In this document: positions 31,709 through 39,748 of the stretch, piece by piece | Layout: every line of letters starts with the position of its first letter | Numbering within the stretch: the first letter of the stretch is position 1 | From: Actinokineospora baliensis | GTDB lineage: Bacteria > Actinomycetota > Actinomycetes > Mycobacteriales > Pseudonocardiaceae | Assembly (NCBI RefSeq): GCF_016907695.1 | Contig: NZ_JAFBCK010000001.1 | Location: 930,001-994,000, forward strand | Direction: 5' to 3' | DNA: 64,000 bases | Program-made: the position numbers and the translations under genes | Notes under the pieces: model-generated | What the model was told of the DNA's origin: nothing | Databases searched by the model: none | Seen by the model: only the letters and a program-made list of their open reading frames with translations

Positions 31709-34114
31709 CTACTCGCCCGGTCGGGCGCGGCGGATACCGAGCAACGTCTTGCCCTGCTTGGTGCGAGTGGCAGCGACGCGGCGGGATTCCAGGTGCCGCA
31801 ACAAGGTCCGGTTCCCCCACTTGGCGACCTGCTCGACCTGCTCGGCGTCGCGCCAGTCCTCGAACGCGGCGAACGCGTCCTTGAGCAGGATGGACCCGGA
31901 CGGGTCGGGAACCAGGACACCCGGGAGGTAGCCGTCCAACAGATCCGACTGTTGCCGGTACTCGGCGACCGCGCTCGACACCGTGTCCGGATCGGCCAGG
32001 CCCCCCGTGTACCACTCGGTCGCGCCGCGCACCGCCCACGCGGCGATGCCCGTTGCCTCCTCGGCGAGCTTGCGCGAGAGCAGCGGGTCCCGTTCCCCCG
32101 GACCGAACGAACGCCGGAACGGGATCAACCGAGTGCGGCGCCAGAACCCGTCATCCTGGCCACGAACGTCGGGCCGGTGGTTGGTGGCCATGAGGATCAA
32201 CGCGGACGGGGAGAACGTGACGTGTCCTTTGTAGAGTTCCCGGGCGGTCACCGGGTCCCCGGCGGTCAACTGCTTGAGTAACGCCTCGTTGAGCCGCATA
32301 CCCTCCGGCAGCTCCGAGAGCATCGCCAACCGCAGACCGCGCAGACCGGCGAGAGCGGGGTTCGCCGCGCCCGGGTCGAAACTACGTTGGTAGGCCACGG
32401 CCGACTGCGCGATGTGCCCGGTGATGCCCTCGAACACCTCGGCGATGGTGTTGACGAACACGCTCTTTCCGTTGGCGCCGTGGCCATGCAGCAGCCCGAA
32501 AGCGTGCTCCGCGGTTTCGCCCGTGATCCCGTAGCCGATCAGGCGCCGCAGGTAGGCGGGCATGTCCGGGTCGTCGGCGAACACCTCACCGAGGAACCGC
32601 TCCCAGCGGGGGGCGGGCGCGTCCGGCAGGTAGTCCAGGTCCACCAACTTGGTCAACCTCTGCTCCCGGTCGTGCGGGGTGAGCGCCCCGGTACGCAGGT
32701 CCACCGTGCCGTTGCGGAAGGTCAGCAGGTGTCGGTGCCGGTCGAACTCGCCGATCCGGCGGTGGGTGATGGTGCGCAGGTGATCCAGGGCGGCCCGGAT
32801 GCCGTTGTCCATGTGCATCCGTGTCGCCGTGCGTTTGGCGGTGGTGTACTCCTGCGCCTGCCGTTGTTCGACCCGTGAGCCTTGCTTGTCGCCGCGCGGC
32901 ATCGCTTCCAGTTCACGTTCCAGGACGATGGCGACCCGGTGCCCGATCGAGTTCTCCAGGGACCTGGGCATGGCCTCCCACACCTTGCCGGTCCAGCACA
33001 GAAAGCCGACTCCCTCAACGAAAGCGGTGTCCGCGCCGACGATCAGCAACGCCATCCGCGCGTTCTCCAGGTCGGTTCCCTGCATCGGCTTCACCGGGCC
33101 GCGCGCTCGTGGGCCGCTCGTGCCCTCCTCGGGCTCCCGCGGTTTCCACAGCTGCGCGTTGCCGACCGCCTCGTGCAGCGCCTGCGGGAACCCGGCCGGG
33201 TCGACACCGCGCCACACGGTCAAGTCCTTGTGCTCGGCCGGGAACCCGAGCACGCGGGGGGCACGACCGAGGGCGACCAGCTCCGCGCCGAGACCGTCGG
33301 TGAACTCGACCCCACCTCGGTCGTTGTCACCAGCGAGGATGATCTCCGCCGAATCCCCGGCCGCCTCGGCGATCTCCCGCGCCGTCCGGGCACTGCGCGC
33401 CAGCCCGGCGCCCCGCACGAACATCGCGGTGTACCCGGTCGACGCGGCGGACAGACCATCCCCGGGTCCCTCGGTGACGATCACCGTCTCGAAGCTGCTC
33501 GACGTGCGCAGCACCCCAACCGTGGCCCAGCGGGCGCCCGGCGGGTTGCCGAGGTTCACCCACCGTGACGGACACCGGTCGGTGACGTCCCGACCCTGCA
33601 ACCCCCGCGCTACGCCATCCCGACCAAGGAAGGGGACGACCAGACGGGGGAACGACTTGAAGCCATTCGGGCGGAAGTCGCGCGCGGCGAACTCCAGCTG
33701 CCCCGCGTCGAACCCCAGGTGCAGGTCCCGCGCGAGGTCCTCGGTGACGCCGAAGCGTCGGTACGCGTAGTCAGCGGCCAGAGAGCCGGGGAAGCGCGCT
33801 GCGGCGGCCTCGACGTACACGGTCAGTGCCGCGATGGCGCCGGGGCCGAGGTCGGCGGCCGGGTCGGGGGCGGTCGCGGTGGGGGTGCCGGTGACCCGGT
33901 AGAGCTGGGCCTCGGTGAGCCCGGAGGCGGCCAGTACGGCGGCGGTCTTGCACCCGGCGCGGCAGTGCACCAGGGCCATGCCGTCAGCCTTGAGCGACAC
34001 CAGGAGGGATGGGCGAGAGTCGGTGTGCGCGGGACAGCGCACGAGCGTGCCCCCGGTGGTCGGTTCGGTCGGGCCGCCGTTGCCGAGAGCGGCCAGCAGT
34101 GCATCAATGTGCAT
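31709..34114 (-). CDS. Phage primase-helicase (P4/D5 type)
   Basis: 801 aa from MHIDALLAAL. The N-terminal zinc-binding primase region is CPAHTDSRPSLL...HCRAGC. A Toprim-like region follows (VIVTEGPGDGLSAAS, IILAGDNDRGG), then the D5-N-like middle and an SF3/D5 helicase with Walker A GHGANGKSVFVN and LMATNHRPDVRGQDDGFWRR. It primes and unwinds phage DNA. The start is chosen as the only one with the first zinc ligands intact; an 18-bp repeated site lies 18 bp upstream of it. Confidence 0.94.
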   Translation of the reverse strand: MHIDALLAALGNGGPTEPTTGGTLVRCPAHTDSRPSLLVSLKADGMALVHCRAGCKTAAVLAASGLTEAQLYRVTGTPTATAPDPAADLGPGAIAALTVYVEAAAARFPGSLAADYAYRRFGVTEDLARDLHLGFDAGQLEFAARDFRPNGFKSFPRLVVPFLGRDGVARGLQGRDVTDRCPSRWVNLGNPPGARWATVGVLRTSSSFETVIVTEGPGDGLSAASTGYTAMFVRGAGLARSARTAREIAEAAGDSAEIILAGDNDRGGVEFTDGLGAELVALGRAPRVLGFPAEHKDLTVWRGVDPAGFPQALHEAVGNAQLWKPREPEEGTSGPRARGPVKPMQGTDLENARMALLIVGADTAFVEGVGFLCWTGKVWEAMPRSLENSIGHRVAIVLERELEAMPRGDKQGSRVEQRQAQEYTTAKRTATRMHMDNGIRAALDHLRTITHRRIGEFDRHRHLLTFRNGTVDLRTGALTPHDREQRLTKLVDLDYLPDAPAPRWERFLGEVFADDPDMPAYLRRLIGYGITGETAEHAFGLLHGHGANGKSVFVNTIAEVFEGITGHIAQSAVAYQRSFDPGAANPALAGLRGLRLAMLSELPEGMRLNEALLKQLTAGDPVTARELYKGHVTFSPSALILMATNHRPDVRGQDDGFWRRTRLIPFRRSFGPGERDPLLSRKLAEEATGIAAWAVRGATEWYTGGLADPDTVSSAVAEYRQQSDLLDGYLPGVLVPDPSGSILLKDAFAAFEDWRDAEQVEQVAKWGNRTLLRHLESRRVAATRTKQGKTLLGIRRARPGE

Positions 34115-34131
34115 GACGCTCCCTTGTGGTC

Positions 34132-34149
34132 TTGTGGTGTGCACGCCAA
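34132..34149 (+). promoter_or_regulatory. Repeated 18-bp phage site #4
   Basis: TTGTGGTGTGCACGCCAA in the 41-bp gap between the methylase stop and the primase start, preceded by a partial CTTGTGGT at 34123-34130. Well placed to control primase expression. Confidence 0.85.
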
Positions 34150-34155
34150 GTGCGG

Positions 34156-35037
34156 TCAGGGGAACAAGGCGGTCATCAGTGCGACGAACGCGTGGGTGGC
34201 TTGCTGGGGAACAACTCCGTTGCCCAGCAGGGAAACCAGGTCCGGCCGCGAGAACCCGTCGAGGTCGCAGGCGAAGCCAGCGGGAAGGCCCATGAGCCAT
34301 TCCATGAACGCGGGCGCGAGGACGTTGGTGTTGCGGGGGCCGGGGATCGTCGGCGGCGGAGCGGGGCGACCGGTCAGGTGTTCCCAGTGCCGCACGGCGG
34401 GGGTGAACTCGGCCCACTCGTCGTCTGGTGCTCGAACAGGTATCGTGCGGCGGCGGTCAGGCTCTTGCCGCTCTGCCTGCCGTTGCCCCACCGCCCGCCG
34501 CGCACGGCGTGCCCATTCGGCGACGTCCCGGTGTCCGGGGTCGGCAGCAAGGATGAAGACCCGTTCGCGTCGGTGGGGAGCGCCAGCGGCGGACGCTCGA
34601 ACGCTTTCCCATCCGACACGCAGCCGCATCGCGGCCAGGTCCGCGAGAACGGCGCCGAGTCCGCGGGACCGGTGCCCGGAGACGTTCTCCAGGAACACGA
34701 CTCCGGGTCGAAGTACGCGAACGGCTTGCGCGATGTGGGGCCACAGGTGACGGTCGTCTGACTCCCCTTTCATCAACCCTGCGGTGGAGAACGGTTGGCA
34801 GGGATACCCAGCCGTGAGGATCGAGACCGGCTCGACCGTGTCCCACCGCACGGTGCGGATGTCGCCGAGGTTCGGCAGGCCGGGCCAGTGACGGGCGTGC
34901 GCGGCGACGGCAGCCGGGGCGATGTCGGCGAACCAGCGCGGTGACAGGTCGAGCACGGCCGCGACACCGAGATCCAGACCGCCGTACCCGGAGCACAACG
35001 ACCCCGACGCCACCGGGCCGGTCAGGGAGTCGACCAC
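34156..35037 (-). CDS. DNA (cytosine-5-)-methyltransferase
   Basis: 293 aa. Start GTG with GGAGG 6 bp upstream, preferred to the longer ATG at 35085. Motif I SLCSGYGGLDLG (AdoMet), motif IV GYPCQPFS with catalytic Cys, motif VI VFLENVSG, motif VIII RRERVFILA and C-terminal motif X LGNGVVP. A solitary phage methylase without a nuclease, probably protecting phage DNA from host restriction. Confidence 0.94.
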   Translation of the reverse strand: MVDSLTGPVASGSLCSGYGGLDLGVAAVLDLSPRWFADIAPAAVAAHARHWPGLPNLGDIRTVRWDTVEPVSILTAGYPCQPFSTAGLMKGESDDRHLWPHIAQAVRVLRPGVVFLENVSGHRSRGLGAVLADLAAMRLRVGWESVRASAAGAPHRRERVFILAADPGHRDVAEWARRARRAVGQRQAERQEPDRRRTIPVRAPDDEWAEFTPAVRHWEHLTGRPAPPPTIPGPRNTNVLAPAFMEWLMGLPAGFACDLDGFSRPDLVSLLGNGVVPQQATHAFVALMTALFP

Positions 35038-35062
35038 GTGAGACCTCCAGGGGAACGCGAGA

Positions 35063-35108
35063 ACGCCCCCGGGTTCGACGTCCACAAGGGAGCGTCGCCC
35101 GGGGGCGT
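35063..35108 (-). terminator. Hairpin between RDF-like and methylase genes
   Basis: 11-bp arms ACGCCCCCGGG/CCCGGGGGCGT, 24-base loop, between the stop at 35126 and the GTG at 35037. Confidence 0.6.
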
Positions 35109-35125
35109 GGGGTGGTCGGCCGCGT

Positions 35126-35800
35126 CTAGCGGACGGTGATCTTGGGGCGGTGGTAGTCGACGTCCCGACCGCCCTTGGTGGTGTACTGCACGTGCTCCAG
35201 TTCGAGCACCGCGCGGAACGGCGGTTCGCCCTGCTCCAGCACGCGTTCGAGGGTCTCCAGGTCGTTGACCAGCGACCAGGAACCGGTCCGCATCAGGAAC
35301 ACGCCGAGGTCGGGAGCGTCCGCGAGTCGGAACCGCAGGGCGATGTCCGGGCTGGGGCCGGTGCGCGCCTTGCTCTTGTCCTTGCGGGACTGGAGATCGC
35401 GCGGGCAGCCGCAGGGCTGGCCGATCGCGTTGTCCTCCGGGTGCCCGGTGATGTGGTACGCCCCATCGCAGACGTGGATGGGGCCACCCTGTCCGAACAG
35501 CGCCATGCGGGAGCGGAGATCCTCGGCGCGTTCGATGACGATCTCCACCTGCTTGGTGGTGGTGAGGACCTCGAACGAGTCGGCCTTGTCGGTGTCCCAG
35601 GTGGACACCTCACCGCCGAACGTGGCGGCGATGCGGTCGGCTACGTCCTCGTCGTCGGTGGTGACGCGCCACTCGGCGAGTGCCTGCGGGCGGCGGCCGA
35701 CGAGCATCCCGGACCGGAACCGGCCCACGAGATCATCGGCGAAGGTGTTGCGGGGCTTGGGCTTGGCGTCCGGGTCGGTCTCGAAGACGCGTAGCGCCAT
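35126..35800 (-). CDS. Recombination directionality factor-like protein (phiC31 gp3 family)
   Basis: 224 aa from MALRVFETDP with AGGAGA upstream. Features recalled from the gp3 family: an N-terminal RSGMLVGRRPQALAEWRVTT, a zinc-like cluster with HVCDGAYH and QPCGCPRDLQSRKD, then IALRFRLADAPDLGVFLM, TGSWSLV and a final strand YHRPKITV. gp3 switches a large serine integrase from integration to excision, which fits the integrase of this prophage. Size is close to gp3. Assigned from motif memory, not a search. Confidence 0.72.
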   Translation of the reverse strand: MALRVFETDPDAKPKPRNTFADDLVGRFRSGMLVGRRPQALAEWRVTTDDEDVADRIAATFGGEVSTWDTDKADSFEVLTTTKQVEIVIERAEDLRSRMALFGQGGPIHVCDGAYHITGHPEDNAIGQPCGCPRDLQSRKDKSKARTGPSPDIALRFRLADAPDLGVFLMRTGSWSLVNDLETLERVLEQGEPPFRAVLELEHVQYTTKGGRDVDYHRPKITVR

Positions 35801-35813
35801 GGATCTCCTAGGC

Positions 35814-36230
35814 TCAGAGGAACCCCAAGGGCCGAGAGGCACTCAGGGGGAAGATCCCCGGTTCGAGCGCACGCGCCAGCCGCGCGGCGGCGGCGTTGAC
35901 ACCGGCGCGGGTGAGCTGTCGTTCGCGTTCGGCCCGCTCGGTCTTGGCGTCGTCGGCGGCCTTGACGAGCGCCTCGCCCAGTTCGCGGGCGGCCTTCTCG
36001 TCGAGACCGACCGTGCGGACCTCTCCGCGGGACGCCGAGTCGCGTGTCGGGGCGAGGCGCAGCTCCACCAGCGCAGGACGGCCCGCGTAGGAGGTCCGGC
36101 GGCGGGCGGTGAGCGTGCTACCGGGGGTGCTGATCTTCACCGGGAAGGCGTCGAGCAGCTCGACCGAAGCGCCTGCGGGCAGGCCCGTCGGGGGTTCGGT
36201 GGTGGTGTAGGTGATCTTGTGCGTGGCCAT
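35814..36230 (-). CDS. Phage protein, unknown function
   Basis: 138 aa from MATHKITYTT with GGAGA upstream. The first half is strand-rich (GSTLTARRRTSYAGRPALVE). The second half is a helix with coiled-coil character (ALVKAADDAKTERAERERQL). No domain recognised. 13 bp upstream of the RDF-like gene. Confidence 0.65.
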   Translation of the reverse strand: MATHKITYTTTEPPTGLPAGASVELLDAFPVKISTPGSTLTARRRTSYAGRPALVELRLAPTRDSASRGEVRTVGLDEKAARELGEALVKAADDAKTERAERERQLTRAGVNAAAARLARALEPGIFPLSASRPLGFL

Positions 36231-36260
36231 GTGGCCGTCTCCTCTCTCAGGGGGTGGAAC

Positions 36261-37067
36261 TCAGGCCGGGCGGGAGGCGCGACGTTCGGCGCCGGTGGTC
36301 TCGCCCGACCGGTAGAGCGGTGCGCCCAGGACGGTCCCGGACACGTCGCGGACCCAGTCGAACACTTGGCGCAGGATCAGGAAGTAGGCGAAGACGTCGT
36401 CATCGACGCGCGCGGGGACCAGCTGCCACGCCTCGGGCCGCAGGTGCAGCACCGCGCCCGCGTCCACCGTCGGCAGCTCGGCGTGCGCGCCGTCCTGGGT
36501 GACGATGCGGTCCGCGTGGCTGTAGGCGGACAGCTGGAGAGCGACCTCGGGGTGCACGCCGGACCGGGTCGACTTCGCGTCGAGCATGACCGTCTCGCCC
36601 TCGATCCGGACGAGCGCGTCGAATGAACCGGCGTACTTGTGCTGGTCGGACCACACCGATTCCTCGATGAACAGGAACTCGGGCTGATACCGATCAAGGA
36701 ACTCATTGATGTGCCGGACGTACGGCTCCATCTCGGGGTGCTGGCGCCCGACCCGCTGCCCTCGGGCGAGCTTCTCGAATAGGACGTGCACCTCGGTTCC
36801 GGTTTCCGCCGCCGCCCCGGTGGTGCGCCGGTGAGCGGCCTTCATCGTGTCCACCGCCGCCTGTCTCTGCCCGTTGAGCAGCAGCGACACCACCGCGCCG
36901 AGGTTGTCGGCCGCCCACTCGGCGGTCTCTTTCGCGGCCCAGAAGGTCAGGAAGTTCTTGGGAACCATGTCGATCACGGACGTGACTCCCGGGACCTTCT
37001 CCCGCGTTTCCGGGTCGACATAGAAACGGCTCTCACCGCGTTTGATCGTCTTGAGTGCTGCGCCCAT
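36261..37067 (-). CDS. PD-(D/E)XK (RecB/Cas4-like) phage nuclease
   Basis: 268 aa. Motif set: YAGSFDALVRIEGETVMLDA followed by K-S-T (D-x(n)-D-x-K), then the QLSAYSHAD helix with the Gln-x3-Tyr of RecB-family nucleases. The N-terminal part has GTEVHVLFEKLARGQ, the expected metal-binding His. Acts on DNA ends in recombination. First gene after a hairpin, so it may begin its own unit. Confidence 0.85.
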   Translation of the reverse strand: MGAALKTIKRGESRFYVDPETREKVPGVTSVIDMVPKNFLTFWAAKETAEWAADNLGAVVSLLLNGQRQAAVDTMKAAHRRTTGAAAETGTEVHVLFEKLARGQRVGRQHPEMEPYVRHINEFLDRYQPEFLFIEESVWSDQHKYAGSFDALVRIEGETVMLDAKSTRSGVHPEVALQLSAYSHADRIVTQDGAHAELPTVDAGAVLHLRPEAWQLVPARVDDDVFAYFLILRQVFDWVRDVSGTVLGAPLYRSGETTGAERRASRPA

Positions 37068-37182
37068 GCATCCCCTGTCGCCGTGCTGATTGGCGTCTCG
37101 GGGGGATCAGTGGCAAATCGGCACGAATACCGGACACACATCAAACGTGATGCCCGTCACGGCACAGTTCAGGCATGGAAAA

Positions 37183-37211
37183 GCCCCTCCGGTTCGGTGA
37201 CGCGGAGGGGC
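37183..37211 (-). terminator. Hairpin between lysis/nucleotide genes and the replication unit
   Basis: 9-bp stem GCCCCTCCG/CGGAGGGGC, 11-base loop, followed on the minus strand by TTTTCC. The 213-bp gap 37068-37280 also holds a weak 18-bp site and presumably a promoter for the nuclease operon. Confidence 0.7.
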
Positions 37212-37252
37212 CAGGCGGGTGCGTGGAGTCAGGAGGTGGTGCAGCGTGCGGC

Positions 37253-37270
37253 GCGGGTGCACACCACAGA
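37253..37270 (-). promoter_or_regulatory. Repeated 18-bp phage site, degenerate copy
   Basis: Minus-strand TCTGTGGTGTGCACCCGC keeps the GTGGTGTGCAC core but loses the outer TTG/CAA. Intergenic, upstream of the nuclease gene. Confidence 0.55.
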
Positions 37271-37280
37271 GGACAGTCGG

Positions 37281-37541
37281 TCAGGCGGTGTCGTCGGTGT
37301 CCGAAGTGGACTCGCTGGCGTAGTCCCACCGGACGTCGACCGGCCGCAGACCGCGCGCGTCGGTGGGGACGGGGACCACGCGGCGGTGGATCTCGGCGCC
37401 GACGATGAGCGACAGCACGGCCGCGAGGACGTCCTCCGCCGCGCCGAGGTCGAGGCCGGGGACCAGGCGCACCACGAGGGTGAGCACGGCGGAGAGCGCG
37501 GAGAGGGTCAGGGCCGGGTACCGGCGGATGTGGTCGAGCAC
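37281..37541 (-). CDS. Holin-like small membrane protein
   Basis: 86 aa from GTG with GGAGGAGC upstream. Two hydrophobic segments (TLSALSAVLTLVVRLV and AAVLSLIVGAEIH) precede a charged C-terminal tail. Size and topology fit phage holins that open the membrane for endolysin. The long frame upstream belongs to the kinase strand in another phase. Overlaps the dNMP kinase end by 34 bp. Confidence 0.65.
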   Translation of the reverse strand: MLDHIRRYPALTLSALSAVLTLVVRLVPGLDLGAAEDVLAAVLSLIVGAEIHRRVVPVPTDARGLRPVDVRWDYASESTSDTDDTA

Positions 37542-38101
37542 GTGAGCTGCTCCTCCGTGAGGGTCTCGACGGCGGCGGACAAGTCCGCAAGGGTGCCGCC
37601 GTTGATCAGGTGGTGGTCGGTGGCGATGAGGTCCGATCCGGTCTCGGACACGTGGGTGTCGGTGCTGGGCAGGCCGGGCCTGCTCACCCGGATGAGGACG
37701 AACCCGAGGGAGCGCAGGTGTTCTGCCTCGTTGGGGAACCGGACGTCGGGCACCACGAGTGGGCCGGGGACGGTCTCGGCGTGCCGTGCCCACGCGTCGA
37801 TCCACGCGTGCGGGTCGATCAGGTCCCGCACGCCGGTCCCCAGGGTTTGCAGCAGGTCCCGGGCACGGGGAAGGTCTTCCTTCACCTGGTCCCAGCCGTG
37901 GCGGTCGAGCACGGCACGCAGCCGCTCCCCGGGACGGCCGAGGAGATCCGCGGGGCCGACGATGATCGGGTTGACGGCCTCGGCGAGTGCCTTGACCGGG
38001 TCCCCGAACGCGACCCGGGTGTACCCGTGCGCGGCGACCAGCTGCGCGGCGACGGTGTCCTTCCCGGAGCGCTTGCGGCCGACGATGCCCACCGGCCGCA
38101 T
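37508..38101 (-). CDS. Deoxynucleoside monophosphate kinase
   Basis: 197 aa from MRPVGIVGRKRSGKD. The P-loop GRKRSGKD lies at residues 8-15, and LVVPDVRFPNEAE is the conserved second motif of the phage dNMP kinase (T4 gp1-like) family. Raises dNTP supply for phage replication. The start is at ATG 38101; upstream lies a pair of 18-bp sites in the 83-bp gap to the endolysin stop. Confidence 0.88.
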   Translation of the reverse strand: MRPVGIVGRKRSGKDTVAAQLVAAHGYTRVAFGDPVKALAEAVNPIIVGPADLLGRPGERLRAVLDRHGWDQVKEDLPRARDLLQTLGTGVRDLIDPHAWIDAWARHAETVPGPLVVPDVRFPNEAEHLRSLGFVLIRVSRPGLPSTDTHVSETGSDLIATDHHLINGGTLADLSAAVETLTEEQLTCSTTSAGTRP

Positions 38102-38129
38102 CGCGTGTCCCGCCGCCGGTTCTGCGGGG

Positions 38130-38147
38130 TTGGTGTGCACACCACAA
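38130..38147 (-). promoter_or_regulatory. Repeated 18-bp phage site #6 (inverted)
   Basis: Minus-strand TTGTGGTGTGCACACCAA, 29 bp upstream of the kinase start; the only strong copy on the minus strand. Confidence 0.8.
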
Positions 38148-38159
38148 GGGCGGACGTGG

Positions 38160-38177
38160 TTGTGGTGTGCACACCAG
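38160..38177 (+). promoter_or_regulatory. Repeated 18-bp phage site #7
   Basis: TTGTGGTGTGCACACCAG, 12 bp from site #6 and in opposite orientation, so the two sites are tail-to-tail in one intergenic gap. Suggests cooperative binding at the kinase/lysis junction. Confidence 0.8.
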
Positions 38178-38184
38178 GAGGCGG

Positions 38185-39066
38185 TCACAGGTGCATCGCT
38201 GCCCATGTGCGCGGCCCCACGATGCCGTCGGCGGTCAGCGCGTGGGCCGCCTGGTAGCGGCGGACCTTCGCCTCTGTGGCCGGTCCGAAGACGCCGTCAA
38301 CCGGCAGACCCAGCCAGCGTTGCAGGACGCGGACGTGGTCGCCGGTGGCTCCGCGTCGCAGGGTCGGACGCGGCGTGACCGGAGCCGGAGCAGTCCCGCC
38401 GCCACCAGCAGCGCCACCGCCCACACCAAGCCCGGCGAGGATTCGGCCCCAGGTCCCCGGTCCCACGATCCCGTCGGCCGTGAGGCCCTGGGATCGCTGG
38501 TAGGACAACACCTTCGCGCGGGTCGCGGGTCCGAAGACGCCGTCTGCGGGGAGTCCGAGGTAACGCTGTACCAACCGGACGTCCTCGCCGGTCGACCCCT
38601 GTCGGAGGGTGGCCCGCCCGCCGGGGTTTGCGGGGACGGGCTGGGGCTGTGGGGCCGGGTTCGTCCCGCCGAGGTTCCACGGGGTCGTGTCGTCGGCGGC
38701 CGGGCCTGCGACCACCGACAGGTGCAGGTGGTGGGTGTGGGCGTTAGCGCCGGTGTAGGCGCTCCACCCGCCCTTGGGGTACCAGATGTGGCCCGACCAG
38801 ATCACGTACTTGATCCGGGGGTCCGCGTGGCCGGTCAGCGCCCCGGCGAGCCACCCGCAGTCCAGGCCCCCGTCCGGGTCGTGGGTGAAGTCGCGGGCGG
38901 TGACCACGGGTACGCCATCGAGGATGACCCACGGGTTGTGGTCACTGTCCCTTGTGGAGTGACTGGTGTCGCCGATGGCGCCGTCCGATGCCCGGTTGCG
39001 GCGGGGGGCGAGGGAATCGAGCTGGCCGAGGAGCGCGTCCAGGGATCGCGCGACACGCCATGACAA
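38185..39066 (-). CDS. Endolysin: peptidase-like domain plus two peptidoglycan-binding repeats
   Basis: 293 aa. TTG start with GGAG 8 bp upstream. The N-terminal half has SHSTRDSDHNPWV, ARDFTHDPDGG and HTHHLHLSVV, His/Asp-rich pockets of the M15-like actinophage endolysin type. Two PG_binding_1 repeats follow: DVRLVQRYLGLPADGVFGPA and HVRVLQRWLGLPVDGVFGPA, each ending VGPxTWG/A. Degrades peptidoglycan at lysis. Start codon uncertain. Confidence 0.88.
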   Translation of the reverse strand: MSWRVARSLDALLGQLDSLAPRRNRASDGAIGDTSHSTRDSDHNPWVILDGVPVVTARDFTHDPDGGLDCGWLAGALTGHADPRIKYVIWSGHIWYPKGGWSAYTGANAHTHHLHLSVVAGPAADDTTPWNLGGTNPAPQPQPVPANPGGRATLRQGSTGEDVRLVQRYLGLPADGVFGPATRAKVLSYQRSQGLTADGIVGPGTWGRILAGLGVGGGAAGGGGTAPAPVTPRPTLRRGATGDHVRVLQRWLGLPVDGVFGPATEAKVRRYQAAHALTADGIVGPRTWAAMHL

Positions 39067-39097
39067 AAGGGCATCTCCTGTTCGAGGGCATGAGGAA

Positions 39098-39125
39098 GCC
39101 CCCGGGGCCGGTGCCGTCCGGGGGC
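39098..39125 (-). terminator. Hairpin before the endolysin gene
   Basis: 8-bp stem GCCCCCGG/CCGGGGGC, 12-base loop, minus strand continues CTTCCTC. In the 86-bp gap between the preceding membrane protein and the endolysin. Confidence 0.55.
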
Positions 39126-39152
39126 CGTGGTGTTCAGTGGCAGAACGAGGAC

Positions 39153-39473
39153 TTAGCCGCGTAGGGCGGTCCCGTCGCGGCGTTCGCGGGTCTCGGAGCG
39201 CAGCGCCCACGCGGGTGCGGGCAGGGTGGCGAGTCGGCCGCGTAGTTCGGCGACGTCCTCGCGGACCCGCACCAGCGCGGTTTCCACGGTGTCGAGGCGG
39301 TCGGCGAGGCGTTCGGTGGCGGCGGCGCTGGCGGTCAGCGCCGATTGCGTCGCGGCGCCCGCGTCGGCCACGGCGTCGGCGGCCTTGCGGCGGGAGCGGC
39401 GCGCGGTGAGGTAGGCCGGTCCCGCGGACACGATCACCCCGAGCAGAGTCCACATCTCCGGCGGAAGCCTCAC
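39153..39473 (-). CDS. Small membrane/coiled-coil phage protein
   Basis: 106 aa from GTG (GGGGA 6 bp upstream). One membrane helix (MWTLLGVIVSAGPAYLTA) is followed by a long coiled coil (TERLADRLDTVETALVRVRE). May be a second lysis protein or a tail-anchored accessory. Overlaps the next gene by GTGA. Confidence 0.62.
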   Translation of the reverse strand: MRLPPEMWTLLGVIVSAGPAYLTARRSRRKAADAVADAGAATQSALTASAAATERLADRLDTVETALVRVREDVAELRGRLATLPAPAWALRSETRERRDGTALRG

Positions 39474-39691
39474 CAACCGTCCCCTACCGGTTCGGTGGGG
39501 TAGCCGAACTCCCGGGGCGGCAGCGGCCACAAACCGGGCTGTATCTCGATCTCGGGAGGGTGAGGTGCGGACGCAATCTGCGGCCGGTCGGGGGTCGGAG
39601 GAGGAGGCACCTTTGGCGGCAGTTCTATAGTGGCAACTCCTAGCGGTCGCAGGAATACGAGTCGAGATGTCCGAAAACCTCTATGTAACAA
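39470..39691 (-). CDS. Small Pro-rich phage protein
   Basis: Up to 73 aa; the C-terminal 45 residues are Pro-rich (PPKVPPPPTPDRPQ) and end FGYPTEPVGDGW. The N-terminus lies in an AT-richer region and the start is not certain. Coupled by 4 bp to the membrane protein that follows. Confidence 0.45.
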   Translation of the reverse strand: MLHRGFRTSRLVFLRPLGVATIELPPKVPPPPTPDRPQIASAPHPPEIEIQPGLWPLPPREFGYPTEPVGDGW

Positions 39692-39748
39692 CTCGTGCGA
39701 AGTTTCCGATTCCTATAGGACGATTCGACCGAGTCAGGGGAGAGAGCA

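Noticed and set aside
29767..31884. 705-codon plus-strand frame
   Set aside because: Antisense of the DNA polymerase, which has all catalytic motifs.
37281..38174. 297-codon minus frame through the kinase region
   Set aside because: Only its last 86 codons (membrane protein with GGAGGAGC start) look real; the rest overlaps the kinase in another frame.
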